From the NCBI GenBank assembly GCA_964555055.1, contig CAZKQW010000012.1, forward strand, positions 9,705-73,704: a stretch of DNA of 64,000 bases, given 5' to 3'. Below, in pieces: positions 40,884 through 50,081 of the stretch (within the stretch, counting starts at the first letter, position 1; every line of letters starts with the position of its first letter). The notes beneath the pieces were generated by a model, which worked only from the letters and a program-made list of their open reading frames with translations, did no database searches and was not told the origin of the DNA. The translations under genes and the position numbers were made by a program. The stretch is from GCA-016699445 sp964555055. Its GTDB lineage: Bacteria > UBA10199 > JACPAL01 > GCA-016699445.

Positions 40884-42149
40884 TTATTTTAGAAATCCTA
40901 ACAGTTCCGCTTTGGTGATCAAATAATCCCTGCGGATCTCCAGATAACGTCGCTGTTGATCCAACACTCTCTGTGAAACCATCAGAATTTCGGGAGAGCT
41001 TTTCACGCCACGACGATATTCTTCTGTGCTCAGAGATAAATAATCCCTTGTTCTCTTTAAATTAGCCTCCATCGTATGAAGAAGATCGTGACGCACGCGA
41101 AGTTCGTGTTGGTACTTGGTTATTTTAACGCCCACCTCCCGCTTTTTCTGCGACGCTTCATGTTCATAAGCCACCGCTTGGTGAGCCAAAGACTTCTTTT
41201 GGGCATTTCCATAAAGTCCGTCGAAGAAATTTAAGGATAGCCTCACACCTCCGACCGCTTCCTCCCTTGCCCCTAGTGAGAATCTCTCTCTTTCGCGAAA
41301 AGGATAAAGAGCATAGCTTCCATAGATATCCAAAGAAGGAGTCCACCATCGTGCCGCCTGCTTGGATTGTAGCGCCAGAATAGAACCTTTCTTCTTCAAA
41401 GCCTGAACGTCATAATGGCCTTCGGAATCAGGAGACTCTCCTAGAAGTTCCGCATCATGGCCATGATGATCCGACTGGAAAGATTCATTTACTCGAAGCT
41501 CGGAACCTTCCGGAACTCCCAAAACAGCGGCCAGCTCTTGTAGAGAGTGCTCGTAATCCTCTTGGGATAAGACTTCCTCGGCCTCCAACTGATGACGATA
41601 CATTTCAAAATCCAATCGATCGGAATCGGTCGTGAGTCCTGCGCTAATTCTTTGTTTCACCGATTCCGCATCCTTTCGGCTCTGCGCTAAGGCTTTATCG
41701 AGGATATTCAGATAGCCTTTATGAAAAAGAACTTGGGCATAAAGGGAACGAGCGTGGACAAGTGTCGTACGGTAGCGTTGATCAAGGCTCGTTTCGGAGA
41801 GCTTCACTTGCTCCTTCCTGATTTTCTCCTCCAATAAGTCTTTGCCGCTCCGAAACACATTGATAGTGCCTTCGACATCGCCGACGGGTTGAGTCATCCG
41901 TTCAAAATTACCCGTCTTGAAAGTCTCTCCTCCCCCAGAAGCCTTGATTTGGGGGAGGAAAGACCGCTCCAGATGATTCGTTTGGTCTTTAGCCGCTTTC
42001 AAGTGGAAATCGCCGGCCATGACAGACCCATTCTGCTTCCGGACCAATTGAGGAATGTCTTCGAATCCTACGGTCACGACGTCCGCCCAAGAAAAGGTCG
42101 GCCAAACCAGAAAGATCAGGAATAAAAAAAGAAAGATTTTGTTTTTCAT
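40884..42149 (-). CDS. TolC-family outer-membrane channel of the second RND pump
   Basis: A 421-residue OEP-family protein with a signal peptide (IFLFLFLIFLVWPTFSWA) and two coiled-coil repeats; GGVRLSLNFFDGLYGNAQK marks the barrel part of the second repeat. A His-rich loop (SDHHGHDAELLGESPDSEGH) lies in the middle, unusual for TolC and likely metal-binding. It begins four bases after the small periplasmic gene. It should carry metal from the second pump to the outside. Confidence 0.85.
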   Translation of the reverse strand: MKNKIFLFLFLIFLVWPTFSWADVVTVGFEDIPQLVRKQNGSVMAGDFHLKAAKDQTNHLERSFLPQIKASGGGETFKTGNFERMTQPVGDVEGTINVFRSGKDLLEEKIRKEQVKLSETSLDQRYRTTLVHARSLYAQVLFHKGYLNILDKALAQSRKDAESVKQRISAGLTTDSDRLDFEMYRHQLEAEEVLSQEDYEHSLQELAAVLGVPEGSELRVNESFQSDHHGHDAELLGESPDSEGHYDVQALKKKGSILALQSKQAARWWTPSLDIYGSYALYPFRERERFSLGAREEAVGGVRLSLNFFDGLYGNAQKKSLAHQAVAYEHEASQKKREVGVKITKYQHELRVRHDLLHTMEANLKRTRDYLSLSTEEYRRGVKSSPEILMVSQRVLDQQRRYLEIRRDYLITKAELLGFLK

Positions 42150-42153
42150 GGGA

Positions 42154-42600
42154 TCAATCCAAGTTATCGAAAGCCGTCAGCAGCTCCCGGTCTTTATCTT
42201 TAAATACGACATCGAAGTCGTAAGGTTTTTTGGTCGGTAATGTGGTCTTGCCGATGAAGTTATTGCCTTCCGCCTTCAAGTCGACTGCTTGAGTCCCTTT
42301 CGCAAACGAGAAAGTTCCGCGCGCATTCTTTCCGAAATTATCCAAGGCAAGTGATTTCATCTTAGCATCATAAAGGTACACGCGAACGGTGCCATCCTCG
42401 CCTCGAACCAATTCGGCCTTATAAAAAAGCGGGGCTTTAGTTCCTTTATCGGCGTCTTTAAAAGCGACTACCGGCGACACCACGCCTCCGTAAGTACCGA
42501 CATCGGCCAACTTCGGGCCATGCCCTTCGTCGTGGGCAGCCGCGGATAAAGGCATCGCCAGCACGGCAACAAGCGTCATTATTTTTTTCAGTGCGTTCAT
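42154..42600 (-). CDS. Periplasmic protein in the adaptor position of the second pump
   Basis: A 148-residue secreted protein with a signal peptide ending AAA-HDEGHG. The mature N-terminus thus starts with His residues that could bind metal. The rest is beta-rich (PLFYKAELVRGEDGTVRVYL, YDFDVVFKDKDRELL). The gene takes the place where a membrane-fusion protein is expected, but no MFP domain is recognisable. It overlaps the pump stop by an ATGA quartet. Function probably metal delivery; this rests on context only. Confidence 0.6.
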   Translation of the reverse strand: MNALKKIMTLVAVLAMPLSAAAHDEGHGPKLADVGTYGGVVSPVVAFKDADKGTKAPLFYKAELVRGEDGTVRVYLYDAKMKSLALDNFGKNARGTFSFAKGTQAVDLKAEGNNFIGKTTLPTKKPYDFDVVFKDKDRELLTAFDNLD

Positions 42601-45600
42601 AAAATATCTCCTTGTTTTGAGTATTGATCTTTCGTGGATGAGACCATTCTCTCCACGGACTTTCTTCCGAATTTATAAAATACGGCGGGCGTAACTAAGA
42701 TGTCTAAGAGGGTCGATGAGATCAGTCCTCCGATAATCACGACGGCGACCGGATAAAGGATTTCTTTCCCGGGCTCTCCCTTAGATAAGGCAATGGGAAT
42801 CAGGGCGAGAATGGCCGCTAAGGCGGTCATCAAGACAGGCACAAGACGCTCTAGAGAACCTCGAATCACCATCTCGGAAGAGAAGGTCTCGCCCTCCTCT
42901 TTTACGAGATGAAGATAATGGCTGATCATCATGATACCGTTCCGGGAAGCGATTCCGCACAAGGTAATGAAGGCGATCAGTGTGGCAACGGAGAGCACCC
43001 TTTCCGTCATATAGATTGCTAAGACACTCCCGATAAGAGCGAGAGGGATATTAATCATGACTTGTAGGGCGATAGGTACGGAACGGAAATGGAAATATAG
43101 GATGGAAAAGATGCCCACGAGGGACAAAAGACCTAAGAACAAGATTTGCTGAGAGGCTTGTTGTTGGCTCTCGAATTGTCCTCCATATTTGATGAAATAA
43201 CCCGAAGGCAGTTTCACTTTTTCGTCGATTTTAGCCTGGATCTCGCCGACCAGGCTGCCCAAATCACGTCCTTTAGAATTAGCCGATATGACGATTCGCC
43301 GCATCATATCCTCACGGTTGATCATATTCGGACCCGTGCCCGAATAGACTTGAGCTACTTCCTCAAGCTTCACTAGCTCACCAGTCGGCAATGTTTTAAT
43401 AGGCGTCATTTTGATGGAATCGGCGCTAGCCCTAGATTCGTCGTCCAAGCGGAGAAAAATATCGTACATCTTTTGCTTCTCCAAAAAGCGAGAGACTTGA
43501 GCTCCATTCAAAGCGATTTCCAGATCTTCCGCCAGAAGACCGGCACCCATGCCTTTTTGGGCTGCGGCTTCTCGATCAATGGAGATTTTCAATTGAGGAA
43601 TGAGGACCAACGGTTCTGTCTGCAGATCAACAAGGCCTTGTATTTCACCGAGCGCGGAAAAAGTTTCTCCGGCTAGGCGCCTCAGTTCCGTCAGATCAGG
43701 CCCAAAAACCTTGATCGCGATTTGAGCGCGCACACCGGATAAAAGATGATCGAGTCGATGGCTGATGGGCTGACCGACATTCACACCCAAATCGCCTACT
43801 TGTAGGATCTTATTTCGGATCTCCTCCAAAACGACCGGACGATCCCGACCTTCTTCCTTAAAGTCGACATCAATCTCATGCCAATGCACACCCTCGGCAT
43901 GCTCGTCCAGTTCTGCGCGGCCTGTTCTGCGGATGGTGGACTTCACTTCTGGAACGGAAAGAATGGCTTCCTCCACTTTTTTGCCTAGAGCATCGGAGGT
44001 TATGAGCGAGATTCCCGGACCTGCAGCCACCCCAATCGTCGCCGTACCTTCATTGAAAGCCGGCAGGAAGTTTTTTCCCATGGAAGGAATCAAGGCTAAA
44101 GAGGCCAGCAGCAGAAGACTGCAACCGACCAAAATACGATAAGGGTGAAAAAGCGTCTTGGAGAGGAGAGCGCGAACTTTTTTCTTTAAAAACCGGACAA
44201 TCGCGCCGTCTTCCTTCTCGACAACTCGGGAACGAGGGAGGAAATAATAACATAAGACCGGTGTTACGGTGAGCGAGACCAATAACGAGGCGATCAATGA
44301 AATAATGTAGGAAACTCCTAAGGGTGTGAAAAGTCTCCCTTCGATTCCACTCAAGGCAAAAAGTGGAATGAAGACCAAGACAACAATGATCGTCGAGAAC
44401 ACGATCGAATTTCTGATTTCGGAGGAAGCCTTATAAATGACCGATAAGACGGGTTCCGGTTGAGGGAGTTGCCGATTCTCTCGCAATCTTCGAAAAACGT
44501 TTTCTACATCCACGACGGCGTCATCGACTAATTCCCCGATCGCGATCGCCAATCCTCCCAGCGTCATCGTATTGACCGAGAGGCCGACGAACTTAAAAAC
44601 GATGGCGGTCAGCACAAAGGAGAGCGGAATGGCCATCAGCGTAATCGCGGTGGTCCGAAAATTCATGAGAAACAGGAAGAGGACGATGGCCACCATGATA
44701 GCGCCATCTCTCAAGGCGTGTTCGACGTTCTTAATGGACGTTTCGATGAAACGCGATTGCTTGAAAAGGTCCCCTTCAATGCGGACACCTGTAGGAAGGG
44801 TCTTTTGAATTTCCTTCAATTCCGCATCGATCTTGCGCGTCAAATCTACCGTATTGGCGCCTGGTTGCTTTTGGACCGTCATGATAACCGCGTGCTCAGC
44901 GTTGATACTTCCTTCGCCACGTTTCGCCTTCGGGCCTATCTTCACCTCAGCCACGTCTTTCACCAATACCGGTCGACCCAAGTGCATCCCCACAAATGAA
45001 TTTTCGATATCCTCTAGCGACTGAACGCGGCCTAAAGGCCGGATCAAAAACTCCTTCTGATCCATATCGATGAAACCGCCCGTCGTATTTTCGCTCATTT
45101 CCAGAAGGGTTTGCTTGAGTTGCTCGAGAGAAATGCCGGAGAATTGGAGCTTCCGACTGGAGACGAGGATTTGATACTGCTTTACTTCCCCGCCCATCAC
45201 GATCACTTGGCTAATACCAGGAATCGTCATGAGCCTGGGGCGAACCGTCCAATCCGCCAAGGATCTCAGTTCCATGGTCGAGGTTTTCTCAGTACCCTCA
45301 TCGTTCCCATGGGAGTTTGTTAGACCCACGAATTGGATCTCTCCCATAATGGAAGTGACGGGAGCCAAGCTCGGCGTCATCTCGGGGGGAAGTCGGACTA
45401 GCTGCAAGCGTTCGGCAACCAGCTGACGATTGCGAAAAACATCAGTTCCCCAATCAAATTCTAAATGGATGATCGAGATGCCTATGCCACTCGAAGACCG
45501 GACGCGAACGGAACCCGGCGTCCCATTCAGGACGGACTCGATAGGAAGCGTCACTAACGTTTCCACCTCATCAGGAGCCAATCCATGGGCTTCGGTAAGG

Positions 45601-45746
45601 ATGGTCACCACGGGTCTATTCAAGTCGGGGAAAACATCGACTGGAAGCGTCGTAATAACCCATCCACCATAGCCTAAGGTAGCCAAAGCCAAGACAAGGA
45701 TGCTCAAACGGTGGTTGAGCGCGTACTTTAAAACAGCATTAATCAT
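42597..45746 (-). CDS. Heavy-metal RND efflux pump (CusA/CzcA family)
   Basis: A 1049-residue RND transporter with the HME entry sequence TTLPVDVFPDLNRPVVTILT and the helix 4 motif GGLAIAIGELVDDAVVDVEN. That motif has two adjacent Asp residues and differs from the CzcA (HME1) and CusA (HME4) types. The substrate therefore cannot be named with confidence; Ni/Co or a monovalent metal are options. Two six-helix halves and porter domains are intact. It sits between a His-rich small gene and the periplasmic gene at 42154. Confidence 0.9.
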   Translation of the reverse strand: MINAVLKYALNHRLSILVLALATLGYGGWVITTLPVDVFPDLNRPVVTILTEAHGLAPDEVETLVTLPIESVLNGTPGSVRVRSSSGIGISIIHLEFDWGTDVFRNRQLVAERLQLVRLPPEMTPSLAPVTSIMGEIQFVGLTNSHGNDEGTEKTSTMELRSLADWTVRPRLMTIPGISQVIVMGGEVKQYQILVSSRKLQFSGISLEQLKQTLLEMSENTTGGFIDMDQKEFLIRPLGRVQSLEDIENSFVGMHLGRPVLVKDVAEVKIGPKAKRGEGSINAEHAVIMTVQKQPGANTVDLTRKIDAELKEIQKTLPTGVRIEGDLFKQSRFIETSIKNVEHALRDGAIMVAIVLFLFLMNFRTTAITLMAIPLSFVLTAIVFKFVGLSVNTMTLGGLAIAIGELVDDAVVDVENVFRRLRENRQLPQPEPVLSVIYKASSEIRNSIVFSTIIVVLVFIPLFALSGIEGRLFTPLGVSYIISLIASLLVSLTVTPVLCYYFLPRSRVVEKEDGAIVRFLKKKVRALLSKTLFHPYRILVGCSLLLLASLALIPSMGKNFLPAFNEGTATIGVAAGPGISLITSDALGKKVEEAILSVPEVKSTIRRTGRAELDEHAEGVHWHEIDVDFKEEGRDRPVVLEEIRNKILQVGDLGVNVGQPISHRLDHLLSGVRAQIAIKVFGPDLTELRRLAGETFSALGEIQGLVDLQTEPLVLIPQLKISIDREAAAQKGMGAGLLAEDLEIALNGAQVSRFLEKQKMYDIFLRLDDESRASADSIKMTPIKTLPTGELVKLEEVAQVYSGTGPNMINREDMMRRIVISANSKGRDLGSLVGEIQAKIDEKVKLPSGYFIKYGGQFESQQQASQQILFLGLLSLVGIFSILYFHFRSVPIALQVMINIPLALIGSVLAIYMTERVLSVATLIAFITLCGIASRNGIMMISHYLHLVKEEGETFSSEMVIRGSLERLVPVLMTALAAILALIPIALSKGEPGKEILYPVAVVIIGGLISSTLLDILVTPAVFYKFGRKSVERMVSSTKDQYSKQGDIL

Positions 45747-45797
45747 ATGGGTCCTTCTGATGGGGACATCGTTCTGGGGAACTGAAGAAAAAAGGGA

Positions 45798-46238
45798 TTA
45801 CGACAAAGGCGGGGCTTTGTTGGGCTGGGCGCTAAAAATATTTTCGGAGAAGAAATCTCCTGGAGGAGCGCGACCTAAAGAAGGCTGACAGGATACTTGA
45901 AGCGAAGGTAAAGCATAGGGAAGATTAACGGTTTCTAGATAAACGAGTACTTTTCCACAAACATGCGAATGTGAGGCCTGGGAAAGAACAGGCTGATCTG
46001 GCAAAAACCGATGGGTGTGATGAGCTTCACCTTCATGATCCTTTAGGTCTTGAGTCCATTCAAAAGAATGCGATGAAGAAGATCCATCATCATGATGATG
46101 GGAATGACTATGAGCAATTCCTCTTTCGTGGATTTCCTTATGAAGAGAGCTTTCGGTATTGAGCCCGGAAAGAAATAGTAGTGATAGAATCAAAAAAGAT
46201 GATAAAACTCTTATCTTTCGCTGTTTCTTGAGAGCCAC
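45798..46238 (-). CDS. Small His-rich secreted protein before the second pump
   Basis: A 146-residue protein with a signal peptide (VLSSFLILSLLFLSGLNTES) and a dense His region (IAHSHSHHHDDGSSSSH), a second cluster (EGEAHHTHRF) and two Cys. It is likely a periplasmic metal buffer. It has a GTG start at 46238; no Shine-Dalgarno precedes it, and the sigma-70 promoter upstream predicts transcription starting at or very near that GTG. Operon-heading position matches the small proteins at 34560 and 53199. Confidence 0.6.
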   Translation of the reverse strand: MALKKQRKIRVLSSFLILSLLFLSGLNTESSLHKEIHERGIAHSHSHHHDDGSSSSHSFEWTQDLKDHEGEAHHTHRFLPDQPVLSQASHSHVCGKVLVYLETVNLPYALPSLQVSCQPSLGRAPPGDFFSENIFSAQPNKAPPLS

Positions 46239-46244
46239 TTAAGG

Positions 46245-46273
46245 AAAGTATGTTCATTGGGCTGTATTGTCAA
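46245..46273 (-). promoter_or_regulatory. Sigma-70 promoter of the second pump operon
   Basis: TTGACA (46273-46268) and TACTTT (46250-46245) with 17-bp spacing on the - strand. The predicted start point coincides with the GTG start of the His-rich gene. Confidence 0.6.
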
Positions 46274-46325
46274 AATAAAACACCCATCATTCAGAACACG
46301 CTACAGAGTTTCTCTGGTAAAGTGA

Positions 46326-48689
46326 TTAAATTTTCACCCGATTCAAACGAAGCGCATTCACGATTACTGAAACAGAGCTCAAACTCATTGCAGCGGCCGC
46401 GATCATTGGACTTAAGAGAATACCAAAGATGGGATAGAGAGCACCTGCCGCGATAGGAATTCCAAGTGCATTATAGATGAATGCGAAAAAGAGGTTCTGC
46501 TTGATGTTAACTAGTGTCGCTCGGCTTAAATGACGGGCACGAACAATTCCTGTTAGATCCCCTTTGACTAGAGTCACTCCAGCGCTTTCCATGGCGACGT
46601 CGGTCCCCGTCCCCATGGCGATGCCTACTTGAGCTTGGGCTAAAGCCGGAGCATCGTTGATGCCATCACCCGCCATAGCCACAATGTGTCCTTGGCTTTG
46701 CAAGTCCTTAACCTTTTCCGCTTTTTGATGAGGCAAAACCTCGGCGATGACTTCATCAATCTGAAGCTTACTGGCGACGGCTTTGGCGGTAGCTAGGCTA
46801 TCACCGGTTAGCATAATGACTTTCATGCCTTCCGCATGCAGATTCTGAATCGCCTGTGGAGTAGACTCCTTGATGGGATCAGCGACGCCGACAATACCTG
46901 CAAGTTTGGAGTCAACGGCTACGAGCATGACCGTTTGACCCTCTGAGCGGAGAGCCTCCACGCGGGACAAAGCGGGAGCGATCTCCACCTTAAGATCTTC
47001 CATGAGCTTCTTATTCCCTAGAGCCACTTTCATCTGATTAACCTCACCCCGTACGCCTTTACCCGTCAAAGATTCGAAGTTTTGAACGGATTCTAGCGTG
47101 ATCTTACGATCCTCAGCCCCATGCACAATAGCCTCAGCTAAGGGGTGTTCACTGGACCGCTCCAAGCTGGCCGCTATTTTCAATAATTCGGATTCCCCAA
47201 TATCTAAGACATCGGAATAAGTTTCTAAGCTCACTAATTTTGGTTTTCCTAAAGTCAAAGTTCCCGTTTTATCGACGATAAGAACGTCCACTTTTCTTAA
47301 GGTCTCGATGGCTTCGGCGTTCTTGAAAAGAACTCCGAATCTCGCGCCTTTGCCTGTCGCCACCATAATGGACATGGGCGTGGCCAAACCTAATGCGCAA
47401 GGACAAGCAATGATAAGCACGGCCACGGCATTGACGATGGCATGGGATAAGCGCGGATCTGGGCCCACGAGAGCCCAAAGGATAAAGGTAACGATACTGG
47501 TGATGACGACAGCAGGGACGAAGTAAGAAGATACCTGATCCACCAGCCTCTGAATGGGGGCTCGGCTTCGTTGCGCCTCGGACACCATACGGATGATTTG
47601 AGACAAAAGGGTTTCCGCACCGACTTTCTCAGCGATCATCACAAGAGCTCCGGTTCCGTTCACCGTAGCGCCGATCAGATGATCGCCTCTTTTTTTCTCT
47701 ACGGGAATCGGCTCACCCGTGATCATAGATTCATCCACGCTACTCATGCCTTCTAATACCTTGCCATCCACGGGAATTTTCTCTCCGGGGCGAATGCGGA
47801 GTTTGTCTCCTTTCTGCACCTGGTCTAAAGGAATGTCCTCTTCATTGTCGTTCCCTCGACCGTCCTCTCGAATTCTCCGTGCTGTCTTGGGCGACAGGCC
47901 TAAGAGGGCCTTAATGGCAGCGCCCGTTCGGCTACGCGCCTTGAGTTCCAAAACTTGTCCCAATAGGACCAAGGTGATGATGACGGCAGCCGCCTCAAAA
48001 TAGCTGGGGATCATACCCATACTATCGCGAAAAGAAGACGGGAAAATTCCCGGGAGGAATACCGCCACGAGACTATAGAGATAAGCGACACCCACTCCCA
48101 ACGCGATCAGAGTGAACATGTTCAGGTTTCGCGTGAGGATAGACCGCCAACCTCGTATAAAAAAAGGTGCTCCACCCCAAACAACGACGGGCGTCGCTAA
48201 GGCCAAATTCAACCATTCAAGGGAACGAACCGAAATCCACTTTGTGAAAAAATGCGGGGAGGCCATGCCGACCATCACGACAACGACTAACGGTATACTC
48301 AAAAAAAGACTGACCCAAAACCGCCTGGACATGATCTTAAGCTCGGCATTTGATGTATCGGATTCTTCTAGCGTAACCATCTCCGGTTCCAAAGCCATGC
48401 CGCACTTTGGACAAGATCCGGGGCCTTTTTGTCGAATCTCGGGATGCATCGGGCACGTGTAAATCGCATCGCCATGGGATTTTACGGGTGCTTTTACTTC
48501 GTCTTTCTTGAGGAAGGACTGAGGATCCGATTGGAAACGAGTCAAGCAATACTCGGAGCAGAAGTAATAGGTTTGCCCTTTGTAGGCTGTATGGCCAGCA
48601 GCCTCCTGAGAGGTGACGGTCATTTCACAGACTGGATCCTTCAAAACCTCACTGCCTTTTGATGGCGAGGAGTCGTGATGATGATTCAT
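46326..48689 (-). CDS. copA: Copper-exporting P1B-type ATPase with YHS and HMBD domains
   Basis: A 787-residue inner-membrane ATPase exporting Cu(I) to the periplasm. The cytoplasmic N-terminus has a YHS domain (residues ~17-55; DPVCEMTV, CSEYCLTRF) and then a heavy-metal binding domain (YTCPMHPEIRQKGPGSCPKC) instead of a classic HMA CxxC domain. Eight membrane helices are visible, with the ion-binding CPC in IIACPCALGLATPMSIM. The phosphorylation site is DKTGT and the hinge is GDGINDAPALAQA. It ends the operon that contains the multicopper oxidase. Confidence 0.95.
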   Translation of the reverse strand: MNHHHDSSPSKGSEVLKDPVCEMTVTSQEAAGHTAYKGQTYYFCSEYCLTRFQSDPQSFLKKDEVKAPVKSHGDAIYTCPMHPEIRQKGPGSCPKCGMALEPEMVTLEESDTSNAELKIMSRRFWVSLFLSIPLVVVVMVGMASPHFFTKWISVRSLEWLNLALATPVVVWGGAPFFIRGWRSILTRNLNMFTLIALGVGVAYLYSLVAVFLPGIFPSSFRDSMGMIPSYFEAAAVIITLVLLGQVLELKARSRTGAAIKALLGLSPKTARRIREDGRGNDNEEDIPLDQVQKGDKLRIRPGEKIPVDGKVLEGMSSVDESMITGEPIPVEKKRGDHLIGATVNGTGALVMIAEKVGAETLLSQIIRMVSEAQRSRAPIQRLVDQVSSYFVPAVVITSIVTFILWALVGPDPRLSHAIVNAVAVLIIACPCALGLATPMSIMVATGKGARFGVLFKNAEAIETLRKVDVLIVDKTGTLTLGKPKLVSLETYSDVLDIGESELLKIAASLERSSEHPLAEAIVHGAEDRKITLESVQNFESLTGKGVRGEVNQMKVALGNKKLMEDLKVEIAPALSRVEALRSEGQTVMLVAVDSKLAGIVGVADPIKESTPQAIQNLHAEGMKVIMLTGDSLATAKAVASKLQIDEVIAEVLPHQKAEKVKDLQSQGHIVAMAGDGINDAPALAQAQVGIAMGTGTDVAMESAGVTLVKGDLTGIVRARHLSRATLVNIKQNLFFAFIYNALGIPIAAGALYPIFGILLSPMIAAAAMSLSSVSVIVNALRLNRVKI

Positions 48690-48699
48690 AAGCTGCCCC

Positions 48700-49158
48700 T
48701 CAACGAGTTTTTAATTTCATTTTCATAAAATCGATCTCGGATTGCTGGCCGGAAACGATGGACCGGCATAATTCCTTGATCTCAGGATCTTCTATATTCG
48801 TATTTTTACACATGAGGATGGCAGCTCCGTGATGCGGTATCATGGATCTAAGAAAATCATTGTCCGAAATGGCCACTTGTTTTCGTGTAAACATGAAAAA
48901 TAAAGCCAGGGCCACAAGGCTGAAACTTATCACAACGATTTTAGCCTTGTGGCCGTGATACATGGAGCTCATGACCATCACTTCTATGATCACCATCGCA
49001 GCTGTCATAACGGCGGCCATGTAGAATTGATTAAAATTCGGATAAACATTGTCGATGGTATCCACCATCACATACATGAGCCCATACATTGCGACGAATG
49101 ACAGGGCCGCCATGAGGCCCAACTTGGTCCACATTCCATGAGTTTGTGAATGTTTCAT
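48700..49158 (-). CDS. DUF305 family membrane protein
   Basis: A 152-residue protein with three or four N-terminal membrane helices and a short C-terminal DUF305-type segment (FLRSMIPHHGAAILMCKNTN ... SGQQSEIDFMK). The HH and MC residues likely bind copper. DUF305 proteins are frequent next to copper oxidases and ATPases. Here the domain faces the periplasm by topology (inference). The gene lies 10 bases upstream of the copA start. Confidence 0.82.
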   Translation of the reverse strand: MKHSQTHGMWTKLGLMAALSFVAMYGLMYVMVDTIDNVYPNFNQFYMAAVMTAAMVIIEVMVMSSMYHGHKAKIVVISFSLVALALFFMFTRKQVAISDNDFLRSMIPHHGAAILMCKNTNIEDPEIKELCRSIVSGQQSEIDFMKMKLKTR

Positions 49159-49170
49159 ATTTTCTCCTTT

Positions 49171-49554
49171 TTACAATCCATGAAACCTCAAAATACTATC
49201 CGGATCCTTTTGGAATTGCTTTGGAAACATGTTCTGACACATGGCGCAGCAATAATTGAACTCGAACGTTTTCCCCTTATATCGAGAGTCATTCCCTTCG
49301 TAAGCGACTTGACCTTTAAAAAGACCCAGGCCTTTCTCATCCATGGGTCCCCGAGAAACGGCACAAAGCCTGTTATTTACCTTAATGAGATTTCCTTCGA
49401 TGGTCGGTATCGCTTTCTCCCCTTGAATCCCAATCATCGGGGGTAGAGATGGCTGGGGCTGGGAGGATTGACTTTCAGTAGGCTTAGATCGGGTGCAAGA
49501 AGCCAAACCTAAGGATAATGTTAAAAGACCTATAATTATGAGATGGTTTTTCAC
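49171..49554 (-). CDS. Lipoprotein with a Cys-rich metal-binding motif
   Basis: A 127-residue protein with a lipobox (LTLSLGLASC) for lipid anchoring in the periplasm. The mature part has a C-terminal NYCCAMCQNMFPKQFQKDP resembling TRASH/YHS-type metal sites that bind Cu through Cys. It lies between the haem-binding protein and the DUF305 gene on the same strand, all within ~15 bases of each other, so it belongs to the copper operon. It is probably a periplasmic copper binder or relay. Confidence 0.65.
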   Translation of the reverse strand: MKNHLIIIGLLTLSLGLASCTRSKPTESQSSQPQPSLPPMIGIQGEKAIPTIEGNLIKVNNRLCAVSRGPMDEKGLGLFKGQVAYEGNDSRYKGKTFEFNYCCAMCQNMFPKQFQKDPDSILRFHGL

Positions 49555-49566
49555 GATAACCTCCTT

Positions 49567-50067
49567 TTATTCGTTTGAATTTATTTTTTGACGACTCTCT
49601 GTAATCCATTTCAAAACTTTTTCTCTTTCTTGCTTTGAAAGTCCCGATCCCCAATGCATGATCCGGTAGCGGAATGGCGGCATTGTCTTTTTTTCCGTAA
49701 CTTCCTGTATGGCATCCAAATCCTTCTCGGGGGAACCATGACCCTGGAAAGGAAAATCATTGGTCATATCCAGATGCTTTTTTGCTTCCGTAATATCGTC
49801 GTCGATGAGTTTTTTGGCTCCAGGGAGGGCATGATACCAGGGGTATCTCGTTTGGGTGGAATGACAGTCAAAACAGGAGACTTGGAAAATCGGCTTGATG
49901 TCTCTCACGTAGTCCTGGTTGATCTTAGCTAAGATCTCTTTTTCTTGGTTTGCAGGCTCTTTTTGTTCTTCCCCAGCCTCTTCATGAGGTTGACCTTCAT
50001 GGGAAATGAGAGGAGTAGAAATCAAAAATATAGAAAAGAGCGTTAGAAATAAAAAATAAGAGCGCAT
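49567..50067 (-). CDS. Periplasmic haem-binding domain protein
   Basis: A 166-residue secreted protein (signal FLTLFSIFLISTPLISHE) with a single c-type haem attachment site CFDCH. It has the haem_bd family context SCFDCHSTQTRYPWYHALPG and a downstream ATMPPFRYRIMHWGSG-like segment (KKTMPPFRYRIMHWG). It could donate or accept electrons for the multicopper oxidase encoded 15 bases upstream. Export and haem attachment need the cytochrome c maturation system, not in view. Confidence 0.82.
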   Translation of the reverse strand: MRSYFLFLTLFSIFLISTPLISHEGQPHEEAGEEQKEPANQEKEILAKINQDYVRDIKPIFQVSCFDCHSTQTRYPWYHALPGAKKLIDDDITEAKKHLDMTNDFPFQGHGSPEKDLDAIQEVTEKKTMPPFRYRIMHWGSGLSKQEREKVLKWITESRQKINSNE

Positions 50068-50081
50068 GATCTCTCCTTTAG